A DNA stretch of 6,792 nucleotides, taken from assembly GCA_020687605.1 (NCBI GenBank), contig JAJEQY010000125.1:1-6792 (forward strand), written 5' to 3'. The stretch is from Intestinimonas aquisgranensis. Lineage in GTDB: Bacteria; Bacillota; Clostridia; Oscillospirales; Oscillospiraceae. The notes below the pieces were generated by a model that had not been told where the DNA came from, ran no database searches, and saw only the letters and a program-made list of their open reading frames with translations. Positions 1 through 5,639 of the stretch are shown here, one piece after another; positions within the stretch are counted from its first letter, which is position 1; each line of letters begins with the position of its first letter. The position numbers were made by a program, and so were the translations under genes.

Positions 1-19
1 CCGCCGCATCTGCGGCGGG
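1..19 (+). terminator. Possible terminator of a gene lying before the window
   Basis: An 8-bp GC-rich perfect stem (1-8 paired with 11-18, two-base loop) is followed by a weak pyrimidine stretch with only three consecutive T (24-26). It may be the end of a rho-independent terminator whose upstream part is cut off by the window edge. The T-run is poor and no gene is visible before it, so the call is tentative. Confidence 0.3.
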
Positions 20-40
20 CCCCTTTGCATCCGGAGAATG

Positions 41-70
41 AAAAAACCTTCCCCCCTCAGGGGGGAAGGT
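41..70 (-). terminator. Possible minus-strand terminator made by the repeat's outer hairpin
   Basis: Read on the - strand, the 11-bp outer hairpin of repeat copy 1 (70-46) runs directly into six T residues (complement of A 41-46), which is the layout of a rho-independent terminator. No - strand gene ends just upstream within the window, so its use is unproven; it could block antisense reading from the isomerase promoter region. Confidence 0.3.
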
Positions 71-186
71 GGCCCGGAGGGCCGGATGAGGGGGCGTTGG
101 ATCGAAAAACAGCCTGTGCTGTCCACGGACGCACCCTCATCCGTCTGGCCTTCGGCCATCCACCTTCCCCCTTCCAGGGGGAAGGT
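46..186. repeat. Composite inverted repeat, copy 1 (MITE/REP-like)
   Basis: This 141-bp element is built symmetrically. The outer left hairpin is an 11-bp perfect stem (46-56 with 60-70). An inner left hairpin follows (71-75 with 79-83), then a 9-base arm GGATGAGGG (84-92). After a 41-base spacer come the complementary arm CCCTCATCC (134-142), an inner right hairpin (146-150 with 154-158) and an outer right hairpin with a 10-bp stem (162-171 with 177-186). A second copy in the same orientation lies at 1761-1904; both share the left-side context GGATGAGGGGGCG followed by YTGGAT. No ORF fits it and no target-site duplication is obvious. It resembles a non-autonomous mobile or REP-type element; the transposase, if any, is elsewhere. 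Confidence 0.8.
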
Positions 187-266
187 TCAGCCGGCCGCCC
201 CGTCCCCGTCATGCCGCGCCGCGGGCGAGAAATCCGAATCTCCGGCGCTGCGCGCCCCCTTTCCCA

Positions 267-295
267 TTGTTTTTTTCCGCCGGAAGTGGTATAGT
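267..295 (+). promoter_or_regulatory. Sigma-A type promoter of the peptidyl-prolyl isomerase gene
   Basis: A -35 box TTGTTT (267-272) is separated by 17 bases from a -10 box TATAGT (290-295), which carries an extended TG motif (287-288). Transcription would begin near 302, giving a leader of about 30 bases before the start codon at 334. The stretch GTGGTATAGTT (286-296) recurs exactly upstream of the Ca2+-ATPase gene. Confidence 0.7.
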
Positions 296-333
296 TATCC
301 CCGTCTATTCAAGACCATTAAGGAGAGAACGAC

Positions 334-1632
334 ATGAAATTGACCACCAGAATGTTAGGCGTGGCCCTGTCCGCCGCCGTGCTGGGCAGCGCCCTGGCCG
401 GCTGCGGCTCCACCGCTGCCACCTTTACCGAGCTCCCCCTGCCCAGTGAGGTGCCGGAGGACATCATCATGCAGACCGCCGGCATCGCCCGGGACACCCC
501 CCTCCTCACCGTGGACGGCGCCGAGGTGCCTGCCGAGGAGCTCCTCTACTGGCTGAGCAGCTACGCCGACCAGTACGCCGCCTGGGGCATGACCGACCTC
601 ACCATGGACATGGGAGACGGCCAGACCCTGGGGCAGTATTACCTGGACAGCGCCGTGGAGACCGCCACCCTCTACCAGCTCATGGAGAACAAGGCCGAGG
701 AGCTGAAGATGGGCTGGACCAAGGAGAACCAGGACTCCTATGACGAGCAGCTCCAGACCATGAAGGAGTCCCTGGCCCAGCAGGCCGGTCTGGACATCGA
801 GACCCAGAGCGACAGAGTGGACACCGAGCTGGTCCGCCTCATCTCCTACATGGGCCTCTCTCAGGAGGGCTTCTTCCACATCAACCAGGCCAGCTTCCTC
901 TATAACAACCTGATGGAGGGGCTCTACGGCACCGAGGGCACCGACGCCCCCGACGCCGACAAGCTGAACGAGGCCGGCGTCTTCCACGCCAAGCACATCC
1001 TCATCAAGGCCGAGCCTGTCACCGACGCCGACGGAAACGTCACCGACGACGGCATGGCCGCCGCCCAGGCCCAGGCCCAGGCGCTCTACGACCAGCTCCT
1101 GGCCGCCGAGGACCCCATGACCCTCTTCGACCAGCTCATGGCCGAGAACACCGACGACGTGGACTCCTCCGGCAACGTCAACGGCGGCACCGAGGGCTAC
1201 ACCTTCGGCCCCGGTGAGATGGTGGATGAGTTCTACGAGGGCACCAAGGCTCTGGCCGAGGGCGAGATCAGCCAGCCCATCCAGAGCCAGTACGGCTACC
1301 ACATCATCCTCCGCCTCTCCGCCGACAACGAGGCCGGATATGATAAGTACGCCCAGGTGAAGATGCAGGACCAGATCGACCAGTGGATGGACGAGGCTCA
1401 GGTAGAGCGCTCCGAGACTCTGGAGAGCCTGGACCTCCAGGCCTTCTATGACGGCCTCACCACCCTCCGGAGCGATATTTCCGCCGCCAGCCAGGCCGAC
1501 AGCGCCCCCGCCGAGACCACCGCTCCCGAGACCACTGCCCCTGCGGAGAGCGCCCCCGCCGAGAGCCAGGCCCCCGCTGAGACCACTGCTCCCACCGAGA
1601 CGGCGGCCCCCAGCGAGACCCCTGCGGCGTAA
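334..1632 (+). CDS. Parvulin-type peptidyl-prolyl cis-trans isomerase lipoprotein (PrsA/SurA-like)
   Basis: A 432-residue protein predicted to help exported proteins fold on the outer face of the membrane by isomerising X-Pro bonds. The first 23 residues form a lipoprotein signal peptide ending in the lipobox L-A-G-C, with Cys24 as the lipidated residue. Residues about 50-210 are a helical SurA/PrsA-type chaperone region. Residues about 216-330 match the PpiC rotamase fold, with the KHILIK strand (220-225) near its start and the YGYHIILR strand (320-327) near its end. From about residue 384 the chain becomes an Ala/Pro/Thr/Glu/Ser tail running to the C-terminus, which is not typical of PrsA. 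The start is set by a strong Shine-Dalgarno TAAGGAG (319-325), eight bases before ATG. It has its own promoter and terminator, so it is probably transcribed alone. The family assignment is firm; the clients are unknown. Confidence 0.9.
   Translation: MKLTTRMLGVALSAAVLGSALAGCGSTAATFTELPLPSEVPEDIIMQTAGIARDTPLLTVDGAEVPAEELLYWLSSYADQYAAWGMTDLTMDMGDGQTLGQYYLDSAVETATLYQLMENKAEELKMGWTKENQDSYDEQLQTMKESLAQQAGLDIETQSDRVDTELVRLISYMGLSQEGFFHINQASFLYNNLMEGLYGTEGTDAPDADKLNEAGVFHAKHILIKAEPVTDADGNVTDDGMAAAQAQAQALYDQLLAAEDPMTLFDQLMAENTDDVDSSGNVNGGTEGYTFGPGEMVDEFYEGTKALAEGEISQPIQSQYGYHIILRLSADNEAGYDKYAQVKMQDQIDQWMDEAQVERSETLESLDLQAFYDGLTTLRSDISAASQADSAPAETTAPETTAPAESAPAESQAPAETTAPTETAAPSETPAA
1504..1629 (+). 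repeat. Low-complexity Ala/Pro/Thr/Glu coding tail of the isomerase
   Basis: Codons 391-432 encode imperfect repeats of units such as APAETT, APETT and APAES, with no aromatic residues and no Cys or Lys. The DNA repeats are imperfect because synonymous codons vary (GCC/GCT, ACC/ACT). The segment is likely disordered, and such tracts tend to change length by slippage. Its position at the C-terminus, far from the lipid anchor at Cys24, is unlike the usual linker placement. Confidence 0.7.
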
Positions 1633-1647
1633 ACGATCCGGTAAGCC

Positions 1648-1687
1648 AAACGGCCCCGCCCGGTGAAAACAGGGCGGGGCCGTTTTT
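1648..1687 (+). terminator. Rho-independent terminator of the isomerase gene
   Basis: A 14-bp perfect stem (1648-1661 with 1672-1685) with a ten-base loop ends in five T residues (1683-1687), 15 bases after the stop codon. The core is GC-rich (CGGCCCCGCCC). This is a canonical strong intrinsic terminator and separates the isomerase gene from the ATPase gene. Confidence 0.92.
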
Positions 1688-1725
1688 GGTCGGGCGGTCT
1701 GGGACAGCACCCAAAACCCAGCTTA

Positions 1726-1752
1726 TCGAAAAAGCCTCTTTGGCTTTTTCGA
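1726..1752. repeat. 11-bp perfect hairpin next to repeat copy 2
   Basis: TCGAAAAAGCC (1726-1736) pairs perfectly with GGCTTTTTCGA (1742-1752) around a five-base loop. It lies 38 bases after the isomerase terminator and eight bases before repeat copy 2. The stem holds A5/T5 tracts, so it is not a classical terminator with a trailing T-run. It may be a separate dispersed palindrome or a remnant of another insertion; only one copy is in the window. Confidence 0.6.
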
Positions 1753-1760
1753 CAGTCTCA

Positions 1761-1904
1761 ACCTTCCACCCTTGGGGGGAAGGTGCCCCGCAGGGGCGGA
1801 TGAGGGGGCGCTGGATAGGACGGAAAGGGAGATCCATGTTACCAGCCCACCCTCATCCGTCATTTGCTTCGCAAATGCCACCTTCCCCCTGGGAGGGGGA
1901 AGGT
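1761..1904. repeat. Composite inverted repeat, copy 2 (MITE/REP-like)
   Basis: A 144-bp second copy of the element at 46-186, in the same orientation. Its outer left hairpin (1761-1784) has an interrupted stem anchored by ACCTTCC with GGAAGGT. An inner left hairpin GCCCC/GGGGC follows (1785-1789 with 1793-1797), then the arm GGATGAGGG (1798-1806) and a 43-base spacer. On the right are the arm CCCTCATCC (1850-1858), an inner hairpin CATTTGC/GCAAATG (1861-1867 with 1871-1877) and an outer hairpin with a 10-bp stem (1880-1889 with 1895-1904). The outer hairpins and long-range arms are conserved with copy 1, while the inner hairpins differ in sequence but remain paired. Confidence 0.82.
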
Positions 1905-1972
1905 GCTATAAGGTGTGCCGAAGCTGCCGTCCTCCCTCCTATGCGGGCAAACGGTGAAATATGTCCCCAATC

Positions 1973-2002
1973 GTCCGCCCTTCTTCACGGAGAAAGGCGG
2001 AC
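1973..2002. promoter_or_regulatory. Hairpin overlapping the -35 region of the ATPase promoter
   Basis: GTCCGCC (1973-1979) pairs with GGCGGAC (1996-2002); after one C/A mismatch, TTCT (1981-1984) pairs with AGAA (1991-1994). The palindrome covers the place where a -35 box would lie for the -10 at 2013-2018. It has no trailing T-run. It could be an operator for a regulator or simply another small palindrome; function is inference. Confidence 0.4.
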
Positions 2003-2009
2003 AGGCCGG

Positions 2010-2018
2010 TGGTATAGT
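2010..2018 (+). promoter_or_regulatory. Extended -10 promoter of the Ca2+-ATPase gene
   Basis: TATAGT (2013-2018) is preceded by TG (2010-2011), an extended -10. No good -35 is found 17 bases upstream, where the sequence is GAGAAA. The surrounding GTGGTATAGTT is identical to that at the isomerase promoter. Transcription would begin near 2025, leaving a leader of about 30 bases, too short for a riboswitch. Confidence 0.55.
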
Positions 2019-2036
2019 TGTCCATACAGAATCTGG

Positions 2037-2046
2037 AAAAGAGGGG
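2037..2046 (+). promoter_or_regulatory. Ribosome binding site fixing the ATPase start at 2054
   Basis: The purine-rich stretch AAAAGAGGGG ends seven bases before the ATG at 2054. The upstream in-frame TTG at 2018 lacks such a site and overlaps the -10 box, so it is unlikely to be translated. Confidence 0.7.
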
Positions 2047-2053
2047 ACGCGGA

Positions 2054-4693
2054 ATGAGAGCATGGTATGCCATGGGCACCAAAGCGGTGCTGGAGGAGCT
2101 GAAGACCAGCGGCACGAAGGGCCTTTCCGCCGGGGAGGCCCGGAAGCGGCTGGAGCGGTACGGGCGCAACGAGCTGAAGGCCAGGGAGGGTCCGGGGCTG
2201 CTGAAGCGGCTGCTGGGCCAGCTCAAGGACCCCATGGTGCTGGTGTTGCTGGGGGCGGCGGGGCTCTCATTGTGGGCCGGGGGCGGCGAGGACTGGGTGG
2301 AGGCCGTCATCATCCTGGGCATCGTCCTCTTAAACGCCGTCATCTCCCTCTCCCAGGAGGACAGCGCCCAGCGGGCTCTGGAGGCCCTCCGGGACCTCTC
2401 CGCCCCCATGGCAAACGCTGTCCGGGACGGTCAGCCCTGCCGGGTGGAGGCCGGGCAGCTGGTGCCCGGCGACCTCATCCGCCTGGAGGCCGGGGACCTG
2501 GTCCCCGCCGACGCCCGGGTCCTCTCCGCCGCCGGCCTCACCGCCGACGAGTCGGCCATGACCGGAGAGTCCCTCCCCGTCACCAAGGAGGCCGGCGGCG
2601 CCCTGCCTCCCGAGACGCCTCTGGGCGACCGGAGGAACATGGTCCTCTCCGGCACCGTCATCACCGCCGGCCGGGGGACCTGCGTCATCACCGCCACCGG
2701 CATGGAGACGGAGATGGGCCACATCGCCGGTCTCTTGCTGGAACAAGGTGAAGGGGAAACTCCTTTACAGAAGAAGATGGCGGAAATTTCAGGAACCTTA
2801 TCCTTCCTCTGCCTGTGCATCTGCGCCGTCATGTTTGGGGTGGGCCTGCTGCGGGGAAAGGGCATTTTGGACATGTTCCTCACCGCCGTCTCCTTGGCGG
2901 TGGCCGCCATCCCGGAGGGCCTGCCTGCGGTGGTCACCATCGTGCTGGCCCTGGGGGTGCAGCGGATGGCGAAGCGGGGGGCCATCGTCCGGCGGCTGCC
3001 GGCGGTGGAGACCCTGGGCTGCGCCGGGGTCATCTGCTCGGACAAGACGGGGACCCTGACCCAGAACCGGATGACGGTCCAGGAGGTGTGGACCGCCGGC
3101 GGGGACCGGAACGCCGTCCTCTCCGGCGGGGCGCTGTGCTCCGACGCCGAGCTGGTGCGGGACGGCGGCGGCACAAAGGCGGTGGGGGACCCCACCGAGT
3201 GCGCCATTGTGGAGGCGGCCCGGAGCGCCTGGCTGGACAAGTCCGAGCTGGAGCAGAAATACCCCCGGAGAGGGGAGTGCCCCTTTGACTCCGACCGGAA
3301 GCGGATGAGTACCCTTCACCCCTTAGAGGGGGGCGGCTGCCGCCTGCTGGTAAAGGGGGCGCCCGATGTGCTCTTTCCCTTGTGCGCCAAAGCTTTGGGG
3401 CCAAACGGGGAGATGGAGTTCACCCCTGCCCTCCAGCGGCGGGCGGCGGCGGCCAACGAGGCCATGGCCCAGCGTGCCCTGCGGGTGCTGGCGGTGGCCC
3501 GGCGGGACCTGCCCACCCTCCCGGCGGGCACCGACACCGGCAGCCTGGAGAAGGGCCTCACCCTGGTGGGGCTGGTGGGCATGATGGACCCGCCCCGGCC
3601 CGAGGTGCGGGGGGCGGTGGCGCGGTGCTTCACCGCCGGCATCCGGCCCGTCATGATCACCGGCGACCACAAGCTCACCGCCCTGGCGGTGGCCCGGGAG
3701 CTGGACCTGATGCGGCCGGGGGATGTGGCCGTCACCGGGGAGGAGCTGGACTTCATGCCCCAGGACATGCTGGAGCGGGAGGTGGAGAAGTTCTCCGTCT
3801 ACGCCCGGGTGACCCCGGAGCATAAAATGCGCATCGTCCAGGCCTGGCAGAAGCGGGGCCAGGTGGTAGCCATGACGGGGGACGGGGTCAACGACGCCCC
3901 CGCCCTCAAGGCGGCCGACATCGGCTGCGCCATGGGCCGCTCCGGCACCGATGTGGCCAAGGGGGCCTCCGACATGGTGCTCACCGACGACAACTTTACC
4001 ACCATCGTCCGGGCGGTGGAGGAGGGGCGGGGTATCTTTGCCAACATCCGCAAGGCCATCCACTACCTCCTCTCCTGCAACATCGGGGAGATCGCCGCCG
4101 TGGCCCTGGCCACCGCCTTGGACCTGCCCCAGACGCCCCTGACGCCGGTGCAGCTCCTGTGGCTCAACCTGGTCACCGACTCCCTCCCCGCATTGGCCCT
4201 GGGGGTGGAGCCGGTGGAGGAGGGCGTCATGGAGGAGGGGCCCAGGCCCGCCCACGCCAGCCTCTTTACAAAGGCCTTTTCCCTGCGCCTGGCCTGGCAG
4301 GGCCTGCTGGTGGGGGCGGTCACCCTGTGCGCCTGGGGTCTGGGCTGGTCCATGGCCCACGACGGCGGCGCCCTGGCCGGCACCATGGCCTTCGCCACCC
4401 TCACCCTGTGCCAGCTCTTCCACGCCTTTGACGTGCGCAGCGACCACAAAACCGTGGCCCAGCTGGGTTTCACCTCCAACCGGGCCATGGTCAAGGCCTT
4501 CCTGGTGGGCCTTGCCCTGCTGATGGCCGCCCTGGTGTGCCCGCCCCTGCGGCTGGTGTTCGGTACTGTGGCCATGCCCCTGCGGGCCTGGGGGTGGGTG
4601 CTCCTGCTGTCCCTCGCCCCTGCGGCGGTCAGTGAGCTGGAAAAGGTCCTCCACCAGAGCGGCCGGAAGGACCGGAAGGTCGTGCGGGTGTGA
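2054..4693 (+). CDS. Calcium-transporting P-type ATPase (type IIA/IIB, SERCA/PMCA-like)
   Basis: An 879-residue membrane pump predicted to export Ca2+ at the cost of ATP. In order: N-terminal cation-ATPase domain (about 1-60); TM1-2 (60-99); actuator domain with TGES (170-173); TM3-4 (248-300) with IPEGL (286-290); phosphorylation domain with DKTGTLT, phospho-Asp at D330; nucleotide domain with F411, K416 and KGAP (434-437); hinge motifs TGD (536-538) and TGDGVND (608-614); then about six C-terminal TM segments (668-862). Ligand positions known from SERCA are present: E288 in TM4, N676 and E679 in TM5, N705, T708 and D709 in TM6. The TM8 position that is E908 in SERCA is Q787 here, as in PMCA pumps. 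The length suits bacterial Ca2+-ATPases. The ATG is chosen from its RBS. It appears monocistronic and convergent with the lipoprotein gene. Ca2+ specificity is inferred; Mn2+ or another cation is possible. Confidence 0.93.
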   Translation: MRAWYAMGTKAVLEELKTSGTKGLSAGEARKRLERYGRNELKAREGPGLLKRLLGQLKDPMVLVLLGAAGLSLWAGGGEDWVEAVIILGIVLLNAVISLSQEDSAQRALEALRDLSAPMANAVRDGQPCRVEAGQLVPGDLIRLEAGDLVPADARVLSAAGLTADESAMTGESLPVTKEAGGALPPETPLGDRRNMVLSGTVITAGRGTCVITATGMETEMGHIAGLLLEQGEGETPLQKKMAEISGTLSFLCLCICAVMFGVGLLRGKGILDMFLTAVSLAVAAIPEGLPAVVTIVLALGVQRMAKRGAIVRRLPAVETLGCAGVICSDKTGTLTQNRMTVQEVWTAGGDRNAVLSGGALCSDAELVRDGGGTKAVGDPTECAIVEAARSAWLDKSELEQKYPRRGECPFDSDRKRMSTLHPLEGGGCRLLVKGAPDVLFPLCAKALGPNGEMEFTPALQRRAAAANEAMAQRALRVLAVARRDLPTLPAGTDTGSLEKGLTLVGLVGMMDPPRPEVRGAVARCFTAGIRPVMITGDHKLTALAVARELDLMRPGDVAVTGEELDFMPQDMLEREVEKFSVYARVTPEHKMRIVQAWQKRGQVVAMTGDGVNDAPALKAADIGCAMGRSGTDVAKGASDMVLTDDNFTTIVRAVEEGRGIFANIRKAIHYLLSCNIGEIAAVALATALDLPQTPLTPVQLLWLNLVTDSLPALALGVEPVEEGVMEEGPRPAHASLFTKAFSLRLAWQGLLVGAVTLCAWGLGWSMAHDGGALAGTMAFATLTLCQLFHAFDVRSDHKTVAQLGFTSNRAMVKAFLVGLALLMAALVCPPLRLVFGTVAMPLRAWGWVLLLSLAPAAVSELEKVLHQSGRKDRKVVRV

Positions 4694-4735
4694 GCGTTCC
4701 CGCACAGCCAATGCCGCCGCTCCTCACAACACAAT

Positions 4736-4777
4736 AAAAAAGACTCTGGGGACAATGCTGTCCCCGGAGTCTTTTTG
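4736..4777. terminator. Bidirectional terminator between convergent genes
   Basis: A 17-bp stem (4737-4753 with 4760-4776, one G-T pair, six-base loop) is flanked by A6 on the left (4736-4741) and T5 on the right (4772-4776). It therefore ends transcripts from both sides: the ATPase on the + strand, 43 bases after its stop, and the lipoprotein on the - strand, 14 bases after its stop. Confidence 0.92.
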
Positions 4778-4790
4778 AATCTGTGTGAGG

Positions 4791-5459
4791 TTAGCCGGCG
4801 TTGGTGAGGCCGCTGGTAAAGACGTACTGCTGATCGATGTCCACGGTGACGGAGCCGTCGCTGCCGTAGGTGGTGGTGGGAATAGACATGTCGTCCTTGA
4901 AGCCGATGGTGAAGGAGGCCGTCTCAAACATCTCGGCCAGCTTGTCAGGGATGTTGATGTAGAGGACATAGGGCTGCTCGGTGTAGGGGTCGATCTCGAA
5001 GTTCTTGTCCCGCTCAAAGTTGAGGCGCACGTCGTAGCCGTCTACCACATACTCGTCGTTGACGGTGGCGGTGAAGCTGAAGCAGGTGTCGCTGATAACG
5101 GTGGTGCCCACGTTCTCGAAGGTGCCCTTCACCACCAGCAGCTGGTAGCCCTCCTCCACATAGAGGGAGGTGGAGGAGTACTCGCTGGTGGAGTAGGAGT
5201 ACTCAGGGAGCAGCTCCAGGGAGTCAAAGGTCATGACGAAGTTGTCGGTGGTGATGCTGCCGCCCACCTCCACGGGGGTGGCGCTGGGCGCGGCGGGCGC
5301 TGTCTCCTCGGGGACGGGGGTGGTGGCTACAGGAGTGGTGGTCACGGGGGTGGTCTCCTCGCCGCTGTTGGTCTCGGCGGGAGCGCTGCCGCCGCAGGCG
5401 CACAGGCTCAGGCACAGCGCGGCGGACAGGACGCCGGCAGAGATGCGTTTCAGATTCAT
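4791..5459 (-). CDS. Small lipoprotein of unknown function, possibly a DUF4352-like beta-sandwich
   Basis: A 222-residue protein with a lipoprotein signal peptide: a basic start (MNLKR), a hydrophobic core and the sequence L-C-A-C, with Cys22 the likely lipidated residue. The -2 Cys makes the lipobox slightly unusual. Residues about 25-65 are a Thr/Pro/Ala/Glu-rich linker with repeated TTPV units. Residues about 66-210 alternate short beta-type strands; the pattern (a strand ending in YQLLVVKGTFENVG, then FSFTATVNDEYV) resembles extracellular Ig-like DUF4352 domains, but I cannot confirm the family. A Tyr/Ser/Thr-rich stretch (86-100) precedes it. Two in-frame ATGs exist, at 5465 and 5459; the second lies nine bases from AGGAGG and is preferred, while the first is only three bases away. 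It has its own promoter and shares the bidirectional terminator. It likely sits on the outer membrane surface; partner or substrate is unknown. Confidence 0.85.
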   Translation of the reverse strand: MNLKRISAGVLSAALCLSLCACGGSAPAETNSGEETTPVTTTPVATTPVPEETAPAAPSATPVEVGGSITTDNFVMTFDSLELLPEYSYSTSEYSSTSLYVEEGYQLLVVKGTFENVGTTVISDTCFSFTATVNDEYVVDGYDVRLNFERDKNFEIDPYTEQPYVLYINIPDKLAEMFETASFTIGFKDDMSIPTTTYGSDGSVTVDIDQQYVFTSGLTNAG

Positions 5460-5468
5460 GTTCATGTT

Positions 5469-5474
5469 CCTCCT
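5469..5474 (-). promoter_or_regulatory. AGGAGG ribosome binding site that decides the lipoprotein start
   Basis: A perfect AGGAGG on the - strand, preceded by A6, lies three bases before the ATG at 5465 and nine before the ATG at 5459. Three bases is too close for efficient initiation, favouring 5459; the alternative adds only Met-Asn. Confidence 0.75.
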
Positions 5475-5526
5475 TTTTTGATGGCGGGAACCGGCGGAAG
5501 CTGGCGCCGACTCCACGCTCCTGCCC

Positions 5527-5555
5527 AGTTTAGTCCTCCCGGAGGTGGAAAACAA
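5527..5555 (-). promoter_or_regulatory. Promoter of the lipoprotein gene
   Basis: On the - strand a -35 box TTGTTT (5555-5550) is followed by a 17-base spacer and a -10 box TAAACT (5532-5527). The -35 hexamer equals that of the isomerase promoter. The spacer holds the palindrome CCTCC-G-GGAGG (5545-5535). The start would be near 5520, giving a leader of about 60 bases. Supported by position after the terminator of the preceding gene. Confidence 0.5.
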
Positions 5556-5584
5556 TCTCCCGACAGCATAGTGTTTTTGCAAAC

Positions 5585-5619
5585 AAAAAAGACCGGAATC
5601 CATGCGGATTCCGGTCTTT
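5585..5619 (-). terminator. Rho-independent terminator of the phosphate acyltransferase gene
   Basis: A 14-bp perfect stem (5619-5606 with 5601-5588, four-base loop) runs into T6 on the - strand (complement of A 5585-5590). It begins 21 bases after the acyltransferase stop and cuts that gene off from the downstream lipoprotein gene. Confidence 0.9.
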
Positions 5620-5639
5620 CTGTGTATCGTTTGCGGCAA

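Noticed and set aside
25..337. Short overlapping open frames of 89 and 99 codons on the + strand
   Set aside because: They read through repeat copy 1 and the isomerase promoter, with no ribosome site or recognisable sequence.
355..1710. 451-codon open frame on the - strand across the isomerase gene
   Set aside because: It is the antisense shadow of a confident lipoprotein gene, Gly/Leu/Val-rich, with no ribosome site or motifs, and it crosses the terminator.
46..1904. CRISPR array
   Set aside because: Only two copies, 1.6 kb apart, each with internal structure and a gene between them; no regular spacers or cas genes.
2018..2053. TTG start extending the ATPase by 12 residues
   Set aside because: The TTG overlaps the -10 box and lacks a ribosome site, whereas the ATG at 2054 has one at correct spacing.
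1905..2053. Metal-sensing riboswitch upstream of the ATPase (such as the yybP-ykoY type)
   Set aside because: No matching conserved loops were seen and the predicted leader is only about 30 bases long.
1686..2057. 123-codon open frame on the + strand over repeat copy 2
   Set aside because: It merely reads through the hairpin, the repeat and the promoter; it has no ribosome site and no protein-like pattern.
3323..4711. 462-codon open frame on the - strand inside the ATPase gene
   Set aside because: It is the antisense of the ATPase with a His/Gly/Gln-rich composition produced by the reverse complement of its codons.
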